From contig JANLYD010000159.1 in the NCBI GenBank assembly GCA_031365465.1, positions 1-13,359 on the forward strand: 13,359 bases of DNA, given 5' to 3'. The stretch is from JABFRJ01 sp031365465 (GTDB lineage: Bacteria > Pseudomonadota > Alphaproteobacteria > Rhizobiales > Hyphomicrobiaceae). Positions 12,774 to 13,359 of the stretch are shown here, piece by piece. The position numbers were made by a program, and so were the translations under genes. The notes beneath the pieces were generated by a model. It did no database searches. It saw only the letters and a program-made list of their open reading frames with translations, and was not told where the DNA came from. Position 1 is the first letter of the stretch. Each line of letters begins with the position of its first letter.

Positions 12774-13359
12774 AACGGGGCCGCGCACCTTTCGTCTTCG
12801 CGAGCATCGCTGTGCTGGTGCTGGCAACCCTGCCGTTGTGGTTGGCGAACACGTATTACATCAACGTTGCCAGCCAGATTCTATATTGGGCAGTCTTTGC
12901 ACTCGGGCTGAACGTGCTCGTCGGTTACGCCGGCTTGACCTCGCTCGGCCATGCCGCCTTGTTCGCCATGTCGGGCTATACGGCAGCGATCGTGGTGACC
13001 GCTGGCTACGGCCATGCCGTTGGTGCCATCGCAGCCATCGGCATGACGATGGCAACGGCCGCAGTGTTCGCGGTGCTGGCGTTGCGCGCGACCGGCATCG
13101 GCTTCCTGATGATCACCCTGGCGCTCGGCCAGATCGTGTGGGGCATCGCCTACCGCTGGGTCGACCTCACCAACGGCGACAACGGCGTCAACCTGAAATT
13201 TCGGCCGATGCCGCTCGGCCTCGATCTGTCGAGCCCGCCGGCCTTCTACTGGGCGGCATTCGCGATGTTCGTCGCCGCACTCGTGTCGATGCGCCTGTTC
13301 GTGCGTTCCCCGTTCGGCGCCACCGTGCGCGGCAGCCGCGACCAGCCGCGCCGCATGAA
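12770..13359 (+). CDS. livM: Branched-chain amino acid type ABC transporter permease LivM, 5' part
   Basis: The first 196 codons are present and the gene continues past the right edge; full LivM proteins are usually over 300 aa. The start ATG overlaps the livH TGA in the tetranucleotide ATGA, indicating coupled translation. The translation has a basic N-terminus MKRGRA and a first helix (about 8-26). The LivM signature GYAGLTSLGHAALFAMSGY is at 52-70, and GIGFLMITLALGQIVWG at 109-125. A TNGDNGVN stretch (134-141) replaces the more usual TGGSDGI. At the edge RSPFGATVRGSRDQPRRMK begins the cytoplasmic coupling helix that contacts the LivG/LivF ATPases. It forms the second half of the permease channel with LivH. 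Ligand class is unknown. Confidence 0.92.
   Translation, partial: MKRGRAPFVFASIAVLVLATLPLWLANTYYINVASQILYWAVFALGLNVLVGYAGLTSLGHAALFAMSGYTAAIVVTAGYGHAVGAIAAIGMTMATAAVFAVLALRATGIGFLMITLALGQIVWGIAYRWVDLTNGDNGVNLKFRPMPLGLDLSSPPAFYWAAFAMFVAALVSMRLFVRSPFGATVRGSRDQPRRM

Overview
The window is GC-rich proteobacterial chromosome. Gene content suggests an alphaproteobacterium, probably Hyphomicrobiales (Rhizobiales): helix-hairpin-helix cassettes of the kind also seen at the C-termini of alphaproteobacterial L21 and NuoE proteins, a BON/OmpA envelope protein, a Liv-type ABC transporter with a twin-arginine-like leader, and an intergenic inverted repeat of the CGTCATCCCGGCGAAGGCCG type. This placement is inference from gene style; there is no rRNA or tRNA in the window.

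Layout. (1) 1-1533, minus strand: paaG, paaI and the 5' part of purN, read in that order, with paaG and paaI one base apart. (2) 1534-1967: divergent regulatory gap with a good sigma70-type promoter (TTGGAA, 17 bp, TATAGT) and a long structured leader for the next gene. (3) 1968-6619, plus strand: a three-gene envelope set. It comprises an inner-membrane-anchored BON-repeat/OmpA protein (754 aa), a 34-aa one-helix membrane protein that is easily missed, and a 700-aa membrane-anchored Ala/Pro-rich protein carrying three helix-hairpin-helix cassettes. (4) 6631-6657: a 27-bp near-perfect palindrome between convergent genes. (5) 6638-8193, minus strand: an HpaC-type flavin reductase overlapping a Gfo/Idh/MocA oxidoreductase, divergent from (6) a LysR regulator at 8354-9319. 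The LysR stop shares the tetranucleotide CTAG with the stop of (7) a minus-strand zeta-class GST (maleylacetoacetate/maleylpyruvate isomerase type) at 9316-9972. (8) 10254 to the end, plus strand: a branched-chain/aromatic-type ABC importer (substrate-binding protein, livH, start of livM). A 129-bp REP doublet lies between the binding protein and livH.

How the genes work together. PaaG/PaaI act on aryl-CoA intermediates, the zeta GST isomerises ring-cleavage products, the flavin reductase normally feeds FADH2/FMNH2 to an aromatic monooxygenase, and the Liv-type importer may bring in an aromatic or amino-acid substrate. This side of the window reads as dispersed aromatic-acid metabolism. The 1968-6619 set is unrelated to it. 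It is the best candidate for an undescribed system: a peptidoglycan-binding periplasmic arm, a tiny membrane helix and a predicted cytoplasmic DNA- or protein-binding arm encoded together, which would suit a link between cell wall and nucleoid. That role is a hypothesis.
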